Below are positions 62,279-64,000 of a DNA stretch of 64,000 nt, one piece after another. Below the pieces are notes generated by a model. It did no database searches. It was not told the DNA's origin and saw only the letters and a program-made list of their open reading frames with translations. The stretch spans positions 186,001 to 250,000 of the forward strand of contig CADASP010000005.1 in assembly GCA_902790625.1 (NCBI GenBank), written 5' to 3'. The stretch's first letter is position 1, and each line of letters opens with the position of its first letter. This DNA comes from an uncultured Prevotellaceae bacterium. Lineage in GTDB: Bacteria > Bacteroidota > Bacteroidia > Bacteroidales > Bacteroidaceae. A program made the position numbers and the translations under genes.

Positions 62279-63392
62279 GTCTTTTCTCCTCGCTACGCTG
62301 GCTCTCGCCATGGTAGCACCCGTCTTCACCGCCTGCAGCGACGATGATGACAAAACAGTGAACAACCTCGTGTCTGAGTACGAGGTGAACGACAAGATGG
62401 TGGCCGCCCAGAAGGCACAGTCGAAGAAGGACATCGCCGTGCTACTGGTGGCCTTCGGTTCTACATGGAACAATGCCTTCCTGGCCTTCGATGCCACGAA
62501 GAAGGCCTACGAGCAGGCTTTCCCCCAGGCCGATGTCTACGTCTCGTTCTCGAGCGACATCTGCATCAACCGAGCCAGCGCAGGTGAGAACACCGACGAC
62601 AACGGCAAGATAGTGAAGCGCGACTATTACGAGCCCCGCTATCTGCTCCATGCCATCGGCGCCGCCAAGTACAGCAAAATCTACGTGCAGTCGCTGCAGG
62701 TCATCCCTGGTGAGGAGTTCTCTGCCGTCGTGGCCAGCGTGAAGAAGTTCATGAACAACGGCTACATTGCCAGTGCCCACCTGGACGACAAGTATCTGGC
62801 ACAGCTGGAGGAGAACGAGGCCGTGTTCCTCGGCATGCCGCTGCTCAGCGACCCCGACAAGGACGTTCCCGAAGTGGCCAAGCAGCTGAATGAAATCTAT
62901 AAGGCTGAGGCCAAGCAGGGGGTTGTCGCCTTCATGGGACATGGCAACCCCGACACCTACGACACCTTCAAGGCCAACGTGCGCTACACCCAGCTGGAGG
63001 AGGCACTGCAACAGTACAGCCAGAACTACTTCGTGGGCACCGTCGACATGCCCGACAACTACAAGCAGGACGTGCTGGCTCGTATGGAGGCAAAGGGCAT
63101 CAACAGCGGCAAGATATTTCTCCACGCACTGATGTCCATCGCCGGTGACCATGCCCACAACGACATGGCTGGCGAGGGTGACGACTACTGGACGCCGATG
63201 GCTCCGGACAGCGAGGACGTCAGCTGGTTTGAGTTCTTCAGCCACAAGGACTATGAGGTCAACGTTCCGCTCGTCAACAAGCATCCGCAGGGGCTGCTCG
63301 AGCAGCCCAGCATCCTGAACGTCTGGATTCAGCACACCAAGAACGCCGAGTTCCTGGAGGATGCCTACCACTCAATGTATCCTGAAGAGTAA
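62265..63392 (+). CDS. cbiK: Lipoprotein sirohydrochlorin cobaltochelatase
   Basis: A 375-residue CbiK-type class II chelatase that inserts cobalt into sirohydrochlorin, the entry step of the anaerobic B12 route. The signal peptide ends in a lipobox with Cys24 (VFTAC) followed by acidic SDDDD, so the enzyme should be lipid-anchored outside the cytoplasm, unlike Salmonella CbiK. The active-site His residues are in FMGHGNPDTYD and LMSIAGDHAHNDMAG; LLVAFGSTWNNAF is the N-terminal family segment. The start at 62265 lies 14 bases inside btuB. A periplasmic-side position resembles Desulfovibrio periplasmic CbiK, which can handle other metals or haem, so a scavenging role is an alternative. Confidence 0.93.
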   Translation: MKKIKSFLLATLALAMVAPVFTACSDDDDKTVNNLVSEYEVNDKMVAAQKAQSKKDIAVLLVAFGSTWNNAFLAFDATKKAYEQAFPQADVYVSFSSDICINRASAGENTDDNGKIVKRDYYEPRYLLHAIGAAKYSKIYVQSLQVIPGEEFSAVVASVKKFMNNGYIASAHLDDKYLAQLEENEAVFLGMPLLSDPDKDVPEVAKQLNEIYKAEAKQGVVAFMGHGNPDTYDTFKANVRYTQLEEALQQYSQNYFVGTVDMPDNYKQDVLARMEAKGINSGKIFLHALMSIAGDHAHNDMAGEGDDYWTPMAPDSEDVSWFEFFSHKDYEVNVPLVNKHPQGLLEQPSILNVWIQHTKNAEFLEDAYHSMYPEE

Positions 63393-63442
63393 ACTCTCTC
63401 TCTCGGTTTATTTTGACATAAATGTAAATAATTAAAGTTGAC

Positions 63443-63484
63443 GGGGAGGCTCTTGTCGTGACGACAAGGTCTCTCCCCTTTTTT
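63443..63484 (+). terminator. Hairpin with T-run between cbiK and the next receptor gene
   Basis: GGGGAG and CTCTTGTCG pair with CGACAAG and CTCCCC, followed by TTTTTT. It looks like a terminator, but the next ATG is only 11 bases further, so it may work as an attenuator that lowers expression of the last gene. Confidence 0.8.
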
Positions 63485-63494
63485 CACTGCATAT

Positions 63495-64000
63495 ATGAAA
63501 AACCACAAGATAGCCTTTCTGCTGCTGGCCGCCACGGCGCTGACTGCAGAAGCACAAATCCACAAGATGGAGAGGCGTGACTCCATAAACCACGCGTATA
63601 ACCTCAACCCCGTCGTAGTGACAGGCTCAGGCCACCACCAGCGCATGAAGAACACCGCCACACCCGTGCGTGTGCTCTCGGCACAGGAGATGCGCGAACA
63701 GGGCATCACCACCTTCGACGGTGCCCTCACCCGCATGATGCCGCAGGTGTCGATGGCCCCCAACTCGATGGGGTCGCAGCTACGGCTCAACGGACTGGGC
63801 AACAAGTACATCCTGATTCTCATCAACGGCCAGAAGCTCTCCGGCGACATCTCGAACAACGTTGACCTGAACCGCATCAACATGGCGCGTGTCAAGCGCA
63901 TCGAAGTGCTCGACGGGGCGGCCTCTTCGCTCTACGGAAGCGATGCCATAGCAGGTGTCATCAACATCATCACCGACCAGCCAACCAGCGCACTGTGCAG
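63495..64000 (+). CDS. TonB-dependent receptor, N-terminal part (cut by window end)
   Basis: The frame opens at the ATG at 63495 and stays open to the last base. The visible 168 residues comprise a signal peptide (KIAFLLLAATALTAEAQ), a short linker, a TonB-box-like LNPVVVTGSGHHQ and a plug domain with VRVLSAQEMREQG, NGLGNKYILILINGQKLSGD and LDGAASSLYGSDAIAGVINI. It resembles the plug of the BtuB-like receptor in the same operon, so a corrinoid or tetrapyrrole ligand is plausible. A terminator-like hairpin directly precedes it, so it may be read at a lower level than btuB and cbiK. The barrel is outside the window. Confidence 0.88.
   Translation, partial: MKNHKIAFLLLAATALTAEAQIHKMERRDSINHAYNLNPVVVTGSGHHQRMKNTATPVRVLSAQEMREQGITTFDGALTRMMPQVSMAPNSMGSQLRLNGLGNKYILILINGQKLSGDISNNVDLNRINMARVKRIEVLDGAASSLYGSDAIAGVINIITDQPTSALC

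Overview
The window looks like a chromosomal segment of a Prevotella-type member of the Bacteroidales (Prevotella sensu lato). The signs are promoters of the Bacteroidetes form (TTTG, 19-21 bases, TAnnTTTG), an almost complete lack of Shine-Dalgarno sequences, Bacteroidales-typical families (DUF4831, GGGtGRT protein, CotH/lamin-tail proteins, short C-terminal tails like those of type IX-secreted proteins), GC-rich genes and AT-rich, repeat-laden gaps. No phage, insertion sequence, CRISPR array or rRNA was seen; there is one tRNA.

Layout. 1-9 kb: end of purF, nnr, a DUF4831 protein, an OPT transporter, an SGNH esterase and L-arabinose isomerase. 9-12 kb (minus): a GYF_2 protein, an SPFH protein ending in GYF_2 and a zinc-ribbon membrane protein under one promoter. 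12-20 kb (plus): a small unknown protein, a LytS/LytTR two-component pair, a GH9 glycosidase, an exported nitroreductase and a Gfo/Idh oxidoreductase. 20-28 kb: an outer-membrane barrel protein, an iron alcohol dehydrogenase, an FGGY sugar kinase and an M13 peptidase. 28-32 kb (minus): the GGGtGRT/NifU-like pair and ribF with a CPBP protease. 32.4 kb: a CAT-anticodon tRNA. 32.5-39.3 kb (minus): coiled-coil lipoprotein, small barrel protein and a very large CotH/lamin-tail protein. 41-45 kb: a large secreted GH2 beta-galactosidase.

45-64 kb is a cobalamin island. A plus operon of four fusion genes (CbiH-CbiC, CbiE-CbiT, CbiG-CbiF, CbiJ-CbiD) builds the corrin ring. A minus operon (cbiA, cobQ, cobD, cbiB) performs the amidations and attaches the aminopropanol arm. 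A minus pair encodes a FecCD-type permease and its binding protein, with no ATPase. A plus operon behind a cobalamin riboswitch and two tandem promoters encodes a BtuB-like receptor, a lipoprotein CbiK cobaltochelatase and a second TonB receptor cut by the window edge. CbiL, the adenosyltransferase and the nucleotide-loop genes are not in the window.

The most unusual feature is the repeats. At least eleven arrays have a strict 7-base period but unrelated unit sequences, filling gaps and also entering the coding sequences of ribF, the beta-galactosidase, cbiE and the btuB signal peptide. Long copies inside genes have the pyrimidine-rich strand as sense, whereas purine-rich copies coincide with stop codons. 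Other families are a 21-base iteron-like repeat with a palindromic tail, GC-rich palindromes that also enter genes, and long fold-back elements in the two large gene-free stretches.
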